Source: Mesostigma viride
Lineage: Eukaryota > Streptophyta > Mesostigmatophyceae > Mesostigmatales > Mesostigmataceae
Reading direction: 5' to 3'
DNA: 64,000 nt
Assembly: GCA_009746045.1 (NCBI GenBank)
Contig: RPFO01000079.1
Span: 614,508 to 678,507, forward strand
Below the pieces are notes generated by a model, which saw nothing but the letters and a program-made list of their open reading frames with translations, was not told where the DNA came from and ran no database searches. The position numbers and the translations under genes are program-made. Of the stretch, positions 1 to 24,700 are shown piece after piece (positions within the stretch are counted from its first letter, which is position 1; the number at the start of each line of letters is the position of its first letter).

Positions 1-1554
1 AGGGTTAGGGGAGGGGAAAGGAGTAACGACGAATCGAATGAACTGGAGACGAAAATGGGTCGTGGGGTGCCCGGAACTGGGAGCTGTTCGAAGAATCGGC
101 GGTGGGGGAAAAGCTGACGCGTCCGCGTCAGCTTGATGTGCCTTGTCTGATACTTATAGGGGGGATGCAAGACCGATCAATCGATCATCATACAGTATGT
201 GCGGCATGGGGAACCAGTGTTTTTTTTAGTGGCGATATGCCGCCAAATGTGGCGGTGTGGCACTTTTTTTGGCAAAATGTGGCGGTGCCACCCACTTTGA
301 CAGGGCACCCAAGAAGCCACAATTTGGCCGTGCTGTTCTACTTTGTAGTTTCGTTTCGCCACAGGGTGGCCGTGCCTGAAGTTCACTCTAGTACAGGTTA
401 CGCCACAATTGGCGGTGTCAGCCGGTCTTCCGGCCGGCGTTCCGCCACAAGCCTCCCCAGTACTAGAACTACTATGAGTACTACTATGACTGACTGACTT
501 ACTGACTGCATAGTGCATGTACGTAGAGCCCGGCCAAGTGCCAAGTGGCAAGTGGCCCGCTGCCAGAGACCAGAGTGCACTGTGCAGACTGCAGCTTGTG
601 TGCATTTTCACTTTTCAGGCTTCAGCTGGCTGGCGGCCTGGCGGCTGGCGCCTCAGTTATTACGTCACTCGCCAGCCATACAGTACTGTACTGCATTGAC
701 TAATGTGTTTCGACTTTCGGCACTACAGTAATCGTTTTGTTAAGCAGTGGCTGTAGTAGTAATCGTTGTTGTTAATTTACCAAGTACGCCCGGCGCCGAT
801 GCCTGAGACGGAGACGCTCGCCCGCCTTGTGTACAGGCATTCACGCCTTAAGTTGGGTTCGAGGTTTTTGGTCAACCCAACTTCAGGCGTGAACCTAACT
901 TAAGGCGTGAATGATTATACTAAATTCTACTAGTTTGAACTTAAGATAATTAAACATACTATTCTGAACTACTTTGAACTTGGAATGCCAGTACGGCGCC
1001 GCGCCGCGCTGACCCCGCTGCCGGTAGGGTCATTTGCTGCACCAAAAAGCCAGCCCGCCACACGTGGCCGTGCCAAGCCCAATTTTAATTGGCTTAAAGC
1101 CACACATTGGCCGAGTAAACTCAAGTTTTCATAGTTCGAAACGCCACAAGTGGCCTAGCGCCACTAGTAACGAAAACCTTAAAAAAAACACTGTGGGGAA
1201 CAACAACAACAACGACAAGACCACTAGACCTGACTGACCTGTAGACCAGAGACCGATCATCATTACCTAAGAGGGCAGCATTAGCACAAACTGACTTGAC
1301 CCATACATAAGTTACAGTGTACTCTAGTCCTAGTGTCCTACCTGTACGCGCGTCGGCAGGGTCGTCGTCGGCCTAAGCCATCCCTTGCGCCATCAGCTAT
1401 TCCTGCTTGGATCGGCACCGGGCGCGACGCGGTTAGGGAAAACTTGGAGCTCTGTACGGTTGCTGTACACACGTCCGTCCTCAATTATCGGGAAACAAAA
1501 TTGCATTTAGCTGAGCGTTGTGCGGTGTCTCCGGCCCCCGTCCGGTTGTCAATC
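1..1554. other. 5' flank of the isomerase gene, no gene recognised
   Basis: No coding sequence can be supported here. The stretch holds several short inverted motifs of the form GCCAC(A)-n-TGGC between about 220 and 1160, and a three-armed inverted repeat at 838-912. The segment just upstream of 1555 presumably contains the promoter and 5' UTR of the isomerase gene, but no TATA box or other element is convincing. Confidence 0.5.
838..912. repeat. Three-arm inverted repeat
   Basis: An arm beginning ATTCACGCCTTAAGTT is followed by an inverted copy (AACCCAACTTCAGGCGTG) that pairs with it over 17 of 18 positions. A second inverted copy (AACTTAAGGCGTGAAT) then pairs perfectly over 16. The first arm can therefore form two alternative hairpins. 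It may be a foldback-element remnant; no target duplication was identified. Confidence 0.7.
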
Positions 1555-13513
<11,959 letters not shown>

Positions 13514-14050
13514 ATGGGGCGCAGGAAAGAGAAGAACGAGAGCGAGGAGGCCCCAAAGATGCCTGCCTGTCAGGCTAGACGTTTATGTGGGGCAGCTCTC
13601 CAGCTTATATATATTAAAAATTATAATTACTTTCTTCAGAGTGCTTATATATAAACATGCAGTTCAAACATAACGTGCTGTCCAGGTCCATGGAATGACT
13701 TTTTGTGTACACAAGTGCATGGACCTTTAGACTCGTTTTTGTGGCTCCAGATGACCCTTGTGGGATGACTGCTTCCCATCTCTTAAGGGTTGTTTTTTTT
13801 CCCCCTGATACCTGTTCCCAGCTACTTGAATATGCTTGCACAACTGTCCTGCTATCATAATTTGGTGACAATGATTGATAGGCATGTGTGGATTCAAATG
13901 CTAATTTTATGAATTTGACTCGTACAATTAAGAAACCTGATATCAAGGAGACAACCTGATAAATCTATTGTTGATGCACGGCTTGCCAACACCGGTGTAT
14001 GACAATTAGCCAACCCTGACTTCTTATGTGCATGGTGAGGGATCGAAGGC
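13514..14050. other. Downstream flank of the isomerase gene
   Basis: AT-rich sequence with TATATA runs near 13605-13660, probably the 3' UTR and terminator region of the isomerase transcript. No gene or classical polyadenylation signal is convincing. A GATATCAAGGAGACAACC motif at about 13938 matches the edge of the short interspersed repeat that follows. Confidence 0.4.
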
Positions 14051-14054
14051 TTTG

Positions 14055-14215
14055 ACCGTATGCATATCAATGAGACGGCAGGCTCGAGTTACCGTGGTCC
14101 AGATTCTCCCGATTTGTGGCCTGCGCTGGTTGTCTCCTTGATATCGATGAGACAACCGGTGCAGGCGCCAGAAATCCGGAGAATCCGGACCATGGTAGCT
14201 CGGGAGCCACGAGCC
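14055..14215. repeat. Short interspersed repeat copies 2 (-) and 3 (+), head to head
   Basis: Two copies of the 80-bp repeat seen in isomerase intron 12 face each other around the centre TTGATATCGATGAGACAACC. The left copy is inverted and the right is direct, so the pair forms a long imperfect palindrome. Confidence 0.75.
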
Positions 14216-14434
14216 ACGAGCGGACATGGCTGACGGCGGATCCAGCTCAGAACTTTTGCGTCTGAGCCCCAAATGCAGTCAGATCACTTGCAACCGATGC
14301 GTCTTTTCTAGGCGCATCTGCTACTATAATCGGTTACAGCTGTAACGCAGTATTGTTACCAGCCTGCAGCTATTACTCAAAGCACCACGTCTTTCTAAGA
14401 CGCACACGCTGATATATTTTTCCCGAAGCCATAT

Positions 14435-14827
14435 TAATTAATTAATTAATTAATTAATTAATTAATTAATTAATTAATTAATTAATTAATTAATTAATTA
14501 GACTCGTGCTCCCGTTGGGGAGTCACGGAGCATTAACCCCGATGGATGGATGGATGGGTGCAAACAGGCCTACCGGTCTAATCTATCTACATCGGCTACA
14601 TACTACATCTATCTAACAGCATTCTAACTACAACATCTATCGAGGCAGCCGCACGCTGCCCTGGGGGAGCTATCTGGCGTGCCTCCCACGGGATTGCACA
14701 CGCGGGCGCTTCCCCACTGGGGGGGGCTCGTTGTCCTCTATGACCTGGGCCCACTTGGCCTTGTCCATCATCTTCTTCCAAATCACAGAGAGGCCTAGGC
14801 CCCCCATGTCCTCTATACTAGCTGTAT
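14435..14827 (-). mobile_element. 5'-truncated RTE-type LINE 3' end with (TTAA)n tail
   Basis: This is a 393-bp insertion bounded by a 10-bp target duplication GAAGCCATAT at 14425-14434 and 14828-14837. Its minus strand matches the 3' portion of the fragment at 52562-53318, including the segment GGCCTAGGCCTCTCTGTG and the terminal CTCCCCAACGGGAGCACGAG. It ends in about 66 bp of (TTAA)n. Microsatellite tails of this sort are typical of RTE and related LINEs, which end in short tandem repeats rather than poly(A). Confidence 0.88.
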
Positions 14828-14837
14828 GAAGCCATAT

Positions 14838-16090
14838 AGCTACATGATGACGAGCAAACGCTCGTCTGCGCAACGCAGCCTGGCGGCTGCGCTAAGCCCT
14901 GAAAATTCGTCTGCAGCCCCGGCTGCAGCTTCGCCCTTACGCCCCGGGAGGGCAGCGGTGCCACTAGTCAAGCACGGCGGTGGTCGCCCAGCCCCCCCCC
15001 GGGCTTGCCTCGCCATCGGCATTGCCCGAGCCCACGCACTGAACGCAGCCGCCCTGAGGAATCGCCCCCTGCGGAGCCGAGCTGGAATGAATTCGACTTT
15101 GACGTCACCACATGGTGGACACGCTGTCAAGCCAATCCCAGCCACTTCATGCACGCCCTGTTCCACGGGCCGCGCACCGCGCTTCTTGCCCTGTGCTTGC
15201 AAGCACCTTTTCGCCCACGGTCGCCTCCTTGCGCCCAGTGGTCGCTCGGCAGGCGGTATTTGCGCCCCGGATCTGCACAGCCTCCCTCGCCCCCGCCTAG
15301 CTTTAGCTCGTCACCCTCGGCTTCCTCCTCGGGCACTCTGTCGCCGAGATCTGGGCCCCCACTTCCATCTCCGAAATCCGCTCCATCCTCAAGGAGGCCT
15401 TCGTGCAGCGCACGTGACACCCCTCGCCGCAGACGGGGCGGCCATGGGCGGCACGCTGACTGCCGAGCTTCCCCTCCTCTCCTCCACCACCACCGCCACC
15501 TCCAAGCTCCTCGCCTCCAGACCGCCACCACCACCGACGCCATCACTGCCCAGCTCCTCGCCATCAACAAGCGCCTCCAGGACAATGCCATCGCCATCGA
15601 ATCCATGCAAAGCACCGCAGGCATTACTGCCCAGGCGGTGAAGGACATCGCCGCCCGGCCAGCCCCTGCTGGCCCTGCGGGCGATGCACCTCCCACCCAG
15701 ACCTGGGCAGCCATGCTGATGAACCACACCACCACTACCACCTCCCCCATCGCTGCCCAGCTCAAGCAGCAGATGCTCGACCTCCGCAAGGAGGCCGAGC
15801 TCGACTGTCAAGCGCTTCGTCATTCGTCAAGCACTTTGACCAGCCGCAGGACGAGACCTCCACAACCCTCGCCCAGGCGTTTGAGAACATCCTGGTCCCC
15901 ATGGCTCTCACTGGTACGTGAGGGCAAGCCATGGGGGGTGACCCGCCTTCCCCGCTCACGGGGTAAGGCTGGCCCAATTCCTCAGTGCTCCTCACCTTTG
16001 ACACCATCGCGGAAAAGATTGAGTTCCTCAAGCGTTGCAAGCGTCCTAGGGGGACCTCCTACACGCTGGACGACGACTTGACCAGTTGAT
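14838..16090 (+). pseudogene. GC-rich decayed ORF, possibly retroelement ORF1/gag-like
   Basis: Overlapping open frames on the plus strand encode low-complexity Pro/Ser/Arg-rich protein, then a more protein-like stretch at about 15540-15800 (AITAQLLAINKRLQD; TAQAVKDIAARPA; LKQQMLDLRKEAELDCQ) with a likely coiled-coil pattern. Frames change near 15640 and 15810. The neighbouring LINE fragment and this composition suggest a mobile-element structural protein. This is inference: no motif was recognised. Confidence 0.35.
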
Positions 16091-17216
16091 GCAACAACAA
16101 CGACGACGGGAGCTATGGCTGACCTACCTCCAGCTCCGGCAGAAGGCAGGGAAGAAGCCGGTCTACTGGAGGGGGGCGGACATCTACGTCGCCCACAAGC
16201 CCTGGCAGGCTACCGGCTGCCGCCTCCGCCACCCCAGCCACCCATGCAGCCTAGGGGACTACATAGCCTGGTAGACTGTGAAGACTCAGTAAACGGCTCA
16301 GTGACGTGGCCATGTATGCCCGACACGCCCAATGCATTAGCTTTAGAGTATTTAGTCATGCTTTGCCCATGCAGAGAGTTACTCTCTGCTGAGATGCCAT
16401 GCTCCGAAGCTTCACTACACCCTAGCCATAATCATCTTCCACCCCATGTCATGCAGGCCTTCTTTTAGGTATGATCCATCATGGTGGTGCAGGTGCACAT
16501 TGTGCACCCAGAGTAGGTGGCAGTTTACATCCTCCACCTGCAGGTTGTAGCCCAGAATGTATTAAAAACCCATAATATTGCCCCTTCTCAGGGATATGTG
16601 TTATGTACATGAGGGGGGACATACCCCCCCATTTTCCTATTCTGATCCCATTTTCCTATTCTGATCCCATTTTCCTATACTTGAGCCCACGCACTCTTTT
16701 GCCGTCCAGCGCCGTTCGTCACCAGCCAAAGTCGGTGGCTGAGCGCACACCTTTGCCAAAATGGGGCCGGCCATTAGGGCGAAATGGAGTTCACGTTGGA
16801 CGCGTGACACGTATGGCATTTATAATTTTATACGCTAGGGAGGTATAGTCGACACAGTCAGGACTTGTATCTGACGCCACCAAGATCACTCCTAGTTTTG
16901 CCACGTGTCCTATAAATTGTGACCGTATAATTACCGTTGTACGTATATGTGAGTTAGTCCACGAGTACCTCATTCCGGGATGTAAGCCAATTAAAGCGCC
17001 GCCGGAACCAATACCTAGTCACACGGTGAGCGCAATCCTTCCTGCATTAAACCAGGCGCCGGCTGTGTTTGCCGATTGCACTTCGGTTCTATTTTCCTCG
17101 CGCCGTCCTCACCAAGCCAACGTGAGCGCACTCCTTAATTATTCTGGCGACCGTCGGGGCGGTTTTGGAGCTCACTCCACGTCTGTCAGAGCTCCGTCGG
17201 ACCAAACTTGGGAGGG
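16091..17216. other. Intergenic sequence, no gene recognised
   Basis: Nothing coding is supported. A triplicated 22-bp motif beginning CCATTTTCCTATTCTGAT lies at 16630-16680. Confidence 0.5.
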
Positions 17217-18303
17217 GTAGGAAGGGAGGGAGGGAGGGAGGGAGGGAGGGAGGGAGAGGGGAGGGAGGGAGGGAGGGAGGAGGGAGGGAGGGAGGGAGGG
17301 AGGGAGGGAGGGAGGGAGGGAGGGAGGGAGGGAGGGAGGGAGGGAGGGAGGGAGGGAGGAGGAGGGAGGGAGGGAGGGAGGGAGGGAGGAGGGAGGGAGG
17401 GAGGGAGGGAGGGAGGGAGGGAGGGAGGGAGGAGGGAGGGAGGGAGGAGGGAGGGAGGGAGGGAGGGAGGAGAGGAGGGAGGGAGGGAGGGAGGGAGGGA
17501 GGGAGGGAGGAGGGAGGGAGGAGGGAGGGAGGAGGGAGGAGGGAGGGAGGGAGGGAGGGAGGGAGGGAGGGAGGGAGGGAGGGAGGGAGGGAGGGAGGGA
17601 GGGAGGGAGGGAGGAGGGAGGGAGGGAGGGAGGGAGGGAGGAGGGAGGGAGGGAGGGAGGAGGGAGGAGGGGAGGGAGGGAGGGAGGGAGGGAGGAGGGA
17701 GGGAGGGAGGGAGGGAGGGAGGGAGGGAGAGGAGGGAGGGAGGAGGGAGGGAGGGAGGGAGGGAGGGAGGGAGGGAGGGAGGGAGGGAGGGAGGGAGGGA
17801 GGGAGGGAGGGAGGGAGGGAGGGAGGGAGGGAGGAGGGAGGGAGGGAGGGAGGGAGGGAGGGAGGAGGGAGGGAGGGAGGGAGGGAGGGAGGGAGGGAGG
17901 AGGGAGGGAGGGAGGGAGGGAGGGAGGGAGGGAGGGAGGGAGGGAGGGAGGGAGGGAGGGAGGGAGGGAGGGAGGAGGGAGGGAGGGAGGGAGGGAGGGA
18001 GGGAGGGAGGGAGGGAGGGAGGGAGGGAGGGAGGGAGGGAGGGAGGGAGGAGGGAGGGAGGGGGAGGAGGAGGGAGGGAGGGGAGGGAGGGAGGAGGGAG
18101 GGAGGGAGGGAGGAGGGAGGGAGGGAGGGAGGGAGGGAGGGAGGGAGGGAGGGAGGGAGGAGGGAGGGAGGGAGGGAGGGAGGGAGGGAGGGAGGGAGGG
18201 AGGAGGGAGGGAGGGAGGGAGGGAGGAGGGAGGGAGGGAGGGAGGGAGGGAGGGAGGGAGGGAGGGAGGAGGGAGGGAGGGAGGGAGGGAGGGAGGGAGG
18301 GAG
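17217..18303. repeat. (GGGA)n purine tract with GGA phase breaks
   Basis: About 1.09 kb of almost uninterrupted GGGA repeats is broken by occasional AGG or GGAGG phase shifts. It is an all-purine strand able to form G-quadruplexes or intramolecular triplexes. It lies about 0.5 kb past the 3' end of the IMPase gene. The three long open frames here are artefacts of the 4-bp period. Confidence 0.97.
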
Positions 18304-18789
18304 ATATATATAGCTGCTACACAGCATGCTGCAAATTTAGTTCAGTCAACGTATCGCCAAGGCTGTGATACACACAAGGCGCTGCATGTATAATACTTAA
18401 AATTACCAAATTCGTCACACGCGCCTAGCTTAATCGAAGCTGTGACATCAACAAAATAGTTTGTACTTTCTGTTCACCTGTTGTTACAGGTTTAGGGTTC
18501 ATTCCGAATGATTGACATATTGACCATCAATCTGGACCCTGCCGTTCTCCCATCGGAGGCATGGGAATCAATGAATCCTTCTGGACCTCAAGGTCCTCAC
18601 GTGCCTCTTGCGCTTGCAAATGTCTGATCATTGCAGCAAGGCCACATTTGAAAACTTGCCAGCTTTCCCACCAGCTTGGTCAATGCCTACATGGTTGAGC
18701 ATGCTTGTCGTGGCTCATTATTCTTTGGATGCACTTGTAAGTAGCTTTCGACTTTGCCCGAGTTCCGCAAATACTTCATAATCACTTCC
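18304..18789. other. 3' flank of the IMPase gene
   Basis: No coding sequence. On the minus strand a TGTAA, the usual chlorophyte polyadenylation signal, lies at about 18484-18488, roughly 300 bases after the IMPase stop codon. It is a plausible but unproven 3' end. Confidence 0.35.
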
Positions 18790-21700
18790 CTATTCTGCCA
18801 GAATTTCTACCATACTGCTTAACAAACCGCTGTTGGTTCCCAGTACTTTCCTTGCCATGAGGTCAAACGCTCCACCCGTCAGTCTGCAGACAAATGCATG
18901 GACAACATGAGCGGCCAAGAATAATAATTGTTACGGGATATACAGTCATACCAAAATGACACATTATTGCTGCCCAAATTCCTGACCACAGCCTGGCGCT
19001 GCATCAGATACCATACGTGTGAAGGTGACTGCACCAGTACAATGGCGGGCAAGCAAGGCACTTGCACATAATCCATTCTAGAGAGAAAATCCCTAGCTTC
19101 TATAAAGGCACACTTGAGCTGAGGTCAGACCCCTGAGATATGCATACCTGCGCATGGACCAATGGCACCAAGGACTGGCTGAAATACCTAAGCTGAGACT
19201 ACAGCGGTGTGATGAGATGATGCCTGTACATGATGGCCGACAACACACCAAGGATGACATCATCAGCATGTGCCATAGTACAGCGTCAGTGCACGACCCA
19301 TGGCAGCAGGTCCCGTGCCGCATGTCCAGCTGTGCCAAACTTATGGCCATGTTCCTGATGACTCGTTTCGCACACATGGGAACCATGAGCGCCCACTAAC
19401 CCCTCAATAGCCCACCAATCACGCTTGCGGGACATGCGTGTGGACTAGCTGCACCTGGGAAAGCTTGTCAGCGACATGGCCATAAGAAAGTACGCACAGA
19501 AGAGTGCGCTTGTTCATGGGGATGGGAGAACACCAGGCATGCATGCAAAGTGTCGCGCCACTTACGGATCTGCAACCTTTCCGCCAGCCTCTTGCAAGAT
19601 GATGGCGCCAGCTGCCACGTCCCTGCAGCGCCACATGTGCAGATGCAGCACACAGCTTAGCCATGGCGGCATGCACAACCATGCCCAAAGTCAACAAGAG
19701 TGCAAGCACAGGAGGTACCCTACACTTGGACCTGTACAGGGCAATTAAGGCCCCAGGCAGTTGTGTGGGCAGCATGGCTGAGAGCAAAGAATGCGCGTCT
19801 CCTGTTGCTAACAAGGGGCGTAGGGAGATGTATGTACACAAATGGAGTGCTTATGGTAAAACAACCACGCACAGGAAACAAGATTTTCGTCGGTGAAAAG
19901 GGCATCCCCAAAAGGGGGAGATGAAAAGGGAGAGGAAGGGACCGTAGTAGGAAAAAGAGGAGAAGCCATATCAAAAAAGGAAACAATCCCCGAGACCCTG
20001 ACCCACGAATAGGACAGCCGGCTCTGCGGCCGTTATTAATGCCTTTGAGCAGGCAGAATGGTGTCCTTGCGTGACGGTGAGGCAAGCCCAAGCCCTTGGC
20101 GGCGCCACTTACGATGGCACAGTGCACCCTACTGGCATCTGCAGCATACCCGCAGACTCATTCACTTAATCATTTTCATCCGCAAGCACGCTTACTAAGC
20201 GTCTGCAGACATGCACTCACATATCTGCTACTCCACTCACCAGCAGCCACCAAACCCAATCTCAAAGAAGGCGTCCAGTCGCCCACATGCGACGCCCACG
20301 AGGTTCATCGCGCAGGAGCCGCAGCACCGCAGGGAGCGTGCCTGGCGGGGGGAACCAGGGTGTACGTGACAATAACATGTTGGTGGCATGTGAGGGGTGG
20401 GAACACCGTGTGCGTAGAAGGGCAGATGATGGATCTTATTTAGTTAGAGAGGGAAGGTGATACATTTAAACTAATTAGGGAGGGCAGGGCATGGCCGTTC
20501 AAGCCGATCCAATACTGCAATTGCCCAACCACCCGTGTTGTTGCGTACTCCCTGCACCGCTCACAGAGGTAAAGGTGTATTGCAAGAATACACGGGGAGG
20601 TGTTTCATACGCAGAGATACGCAAGTGATCCGTCGGAGACTAGAAATACGTAACAACACAGCAAACCATGCCAAGCAATGATTTGTACAAAAAAGTATTA
20701 CACAAAAAAGATAATAACCAAGAGAGGTAGAAATCCCCAGGCCATGCTGGTGTCATTCACACTGCCACTGCCGCCCCCACCGCGCCCGCAGCCCCCACCG
20801 CGCCCACCGCCCCCACCGCCCCCACCGCTCCCACCGCCCCCACTGCTCCCACTGCCCCCACCGCTCCCACCGCCCCCACCGCCCCCACCGCCCCCACCGC
20901 CCCCACCGCCCCACCGTCCCACCGTCCCCACCGCCCCCACCGCCCCCACCGCCCCCACCGCCCCCACCGCCCCCACCGCCCCCACCGCCCCCACCGCCCC
21001 CACCGCCCCCACCGCCCCCACCGCCCCACCCCCACCGCCCCCACCGCCCCCACCGCCCCCACCGCCCCACCGCCCGCACCAACCCCACCCCACCACACCG
21101 CCCCACCGCCCCCACCGCCCCCACCGCCCCCACCGCCCCCACCGCCCCCACCGCCCCCACCGCCCCCACCGCCCCCCCGCCCCCACCGCCCCCACCGCCC
21201 CACCGCCCCCACCGCCCCCACCGCCCCCACCGCCCCCACCGCCCCACCGCCCCCACCGCCCCCACCGCCCCCACCGCCCCCACCGCCCCCACCGCCCCCA
21301 CCGGCGTGCATACCTTTGCGATCAGCTTGCCGAGGCGCTCCGTTGTCTTTGCGACGGCTTCTGGCGTCCGCGTGACACCAACCTGCGGCCACGTCCCAGG
21401 GAGAAACGTGCCACTTGGCGTCAGGTGCACGCGCGGTCTTTCAAAAGCAAGGAAAATTGATAGCCGCATTGAGGGCGCTTGTCTAGGCAGCGTTGAGAGA
21501 ACCAACAAGAACATCGCGAGGGGTCGTTCAAGGCATACGTGTTGAGGGGGGGGGGGGGGGGGAAGGGGTTGAGGGTTAACACAGGCAGGCAGGTAAGCAT
21601 CCCCAAAAGAGGCTTCAGAATCGCAGGTGAGCGTGGCTGCGACAGTGACAGAAGAAAAAGGTTTGGGTGGCCTCTGCAGCGTTGGAACCGATGGGCCGTG

Positions 21701-24700
21701 GCAAGCATGAACAATCACGAGCACCCAGCACGAGAGCATGGCAAGCGCTGTCTAGCTGTCACCGGCGACTAGCATCAATATCAAACACAGTGAGCTACAG
21801 GCACCGCCCTCACCTCAGTGGCCACCAGCGCGTTGCCGATGTCAGACTCGTGGGTGACTGCGCGCGGGACCGAGCAATCAAGCAAGGGAGACGGAGGGAA
21901 AATTACAAACGGGGAAAGAAGAGCAAAATTAGTGCAAGGTAATTCAGCCAGTTGGCACAAGGATACTCCCCTATATGATGGGACATGCGTCAGATGTGTC
22001 CCATCCGGCAGAAGATACCGCATGGGATGCTCGATAGCGCAAGGATGCTCCTTCCTGTACGATGGGACAGCAATCTTAAAACGACCGCCACCATGGCAGT
22101 GTGCCAAAACTGACAGCGGTTCATCATCTGTGGGTATGTTGGTATGGGTTGCGTGCAATAGCACTTACAGCCCATGATGATGAGGTAGCAAGGGACGATA
22201 GGGCCAAATGCTGCCAAGTTCCCGACGCAGAGGATAGCACAAGTCTGTGCACCACTACATTACCCTAATAACCCTGCCCTGGACCCCACGGCCACTGGGG
22301 AAGTGTGCCTCAGGCAACTTACACAATCACCACCTCTTGTACCATCGACCCAAGCTCCTACCTGAAATGGGCTCCCCATTCAGCTTCGCCCCGCCTCCCT
22401 TGACTGCCGTGAACATCTACCAGGGAACGACGCCAGTGGAGGCATCATGCCCATACATCACCGTCCACAGCGCACAGGCAGGTATGCAGCAGATGGTGTA
22501 TGCATACGCGTCAGGTGGTAAATGTCTACGCATCATTGTCATAGTATGCAGCTTGCTCTTCAGATGGACGCGGGCATCATATGGAAGGGCAGCTGGCACA
22601 CGACATGCTGATTGCCATGATAATGTACTAGGGTTGCAGTTAAGTGCTGCCATTGTGTACCGTGAAGTGCGGTTTCACCATCCACCGCCACCACCACGCA
22701 GTATAGTGTATGGTGGCGGTTGGGCAGAACCCTTGCTGCCCATTGTGGTATGTGCCAGGGCAGATGTGCTTGCAGTGGTAATGCAGGGCGTGCCTGCTGG
22801 CCATTAGACCACCTCTCTAATGCTTGCACACCATTGCACATCGTCCAGTTGGAAACACGCCCATCCTGCACAGGCCGAGTCCACGGTTCAGTCGCAGGAA
22901 AGCAAAAGCGGTTTTCGTGATGTTCAAATCAATGTGCTTACACTATTGTGGGCCCATGCACCACATGGCCACTCCTACCTCCTCAAGGGTGCCTGCGCAG
23001 CCCATTGGGAACAACGTTATTGGAGGCGCGAGCCACACATTCCGTGCCCTTGCCACCCCGCGGATCGACACACCAACCGCACTTGCCTGCGACTACCCTG
23101 CTACATGGGGACAAACATCACAGGGGGACCCACACAGGTTCCTCCTGGGCCCTGCTGCGGACGCACCTCGTTAAGTATGGGATTCTAGACAACTCCCACC
23201 AGCAACACAACTCATTAAGTATGCGTTTGCAGACATCTCCCGCCAACAACGCAGCTCTATGCTCATTATGTAAGGGGCTGTAGACAACTCCCACCAACAA
23301 CGCACCTCATGAAGTAAGGGGTTGTAGACAACTCCCACCAACAACGCACCTCATTTAGTATGGGTTTGCAGACTAGTCCCACCAGCAACGCACCTCGTTC
23401 AGTATGGGGTTATACACCACGCCCACCAACGGCTCCTTGTTGATGGCCAAGCCAATGGAGACGCAGGTGAAAGGGAAACTGCCGCGGGTGGGGGCATATC
23501 GCAGTTGATGTAGGCGGTCATGAGACAGTCATGGCATCAGGTTGCAAGGGTTTGTGATCCACGCACACAACAACGATTCAGACGTGCTGATCAAACGTAC
23601 ATAATGCCAGCTAGGAAGAGGATAAAAGCTACTTGGAAGCGGATGGCCAGTACAGCATGTAAGATAATGGTCATTCCCCCACCCTTCATGCACAAAGTTG
23701 AGATCCCCCCCGACCCCCTCACCCATGCGCAATGTTAAGATTCCCAACCCCACCTTACCCGTGCACAAAGTTGGTCGTCCCATCCAGCGGGTCAACCATC
23801 CAGGTGGGTTGCTCCGTCAGCTCCGGCACTTGGCCCGTGGCCGATACATCCTCCTCCCCGATGAACTGCCAGGCGCCAGGTGGCATGAGGCGTGAGGCAT
23901 GAGGCATGAGGCATGAGGCATGAGGCATGAGGCGTGAGGCATGAGGCATGAGGCATGAGGCATGAGGCATGAGGCATGAGGCATGAGGCATGAGGCATGA
24001 GGCATGAGGCATGAGGCATGAGGCATGAGGCATGAGGCATGAGGCATGAGTCATGAGTCATGAGTCATGAGTCATGAGTCATGAGTCATGAGTCATGAGT
24101 CATGAGTCATGAGTCATGAGTCATGAGTCATGAGTCATGAGTCATGAGTCATGAGTCATGAGTCATGAGTCATGAGTCATGAGTCATGAGTCATGAGTCA
24201 TGAGTCATGAGTCATGAGTCATGAGGCGTGAGGCGTGAGGCGTGAGGCATGAGGCATGAGGCGTGAGGCATGAGGCATGAGGCATGAGGCATGAGGCATG
24301 AGGCATGAGGCATGAGGCATGAGGCATGAGGCATGAGGCATGAGGCATGAGGCATGAGGCATGAGGCATGAGGCATGAGGCATGAGGCATGAGGCATGAG
24401 GCATGAGGCATGAGGCATGAGGCATGAGGCATGAGGCATGAGGCATGAGGCATGAGGCATGAGGCATGAGGCATGAGGCATGAGGCATGAGGCATGAGGC
24501 ATGAGGCATGAGGCATGAGGCATGAGGCATGAGGCATGAGGCATGAGGCATGAGGCATGAGGCATGAGGCATGAGGCATGAGGCATGAGGCATGAGGCAT
24601 GAGGCATGAGGCATGAGGCATGAGGCATGAGGCATGAGGCATGAGGCATGAGGCATGAGGCATGAGGCATGAGGCATGAGGCATGAGGCATGAGGCATGA

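Noticed and set aside
1-20. AGGGTTAGGGG as a telomere end
   Set aside because: Only one or two partial repeats followed by ordinary sequence. A similar short TAAACCCTAAACCCTG occurs internally at about 52424.
17089-18368. Overlapping PPSLPPSL and GREGGREG open frames around the (GGGA)n tract
   Set aside because: Tetranucleotide repeat open in several frames; composition alone explains them.
20108-20135. Candidate IMPase exon reading WVHCAI before a GTAAGT donor
   Set aside because: It lacks the catalytic Asp context. The segment at 19566-19622 supplies [15 protein letters not shown] with correct phase and splice signals instead.
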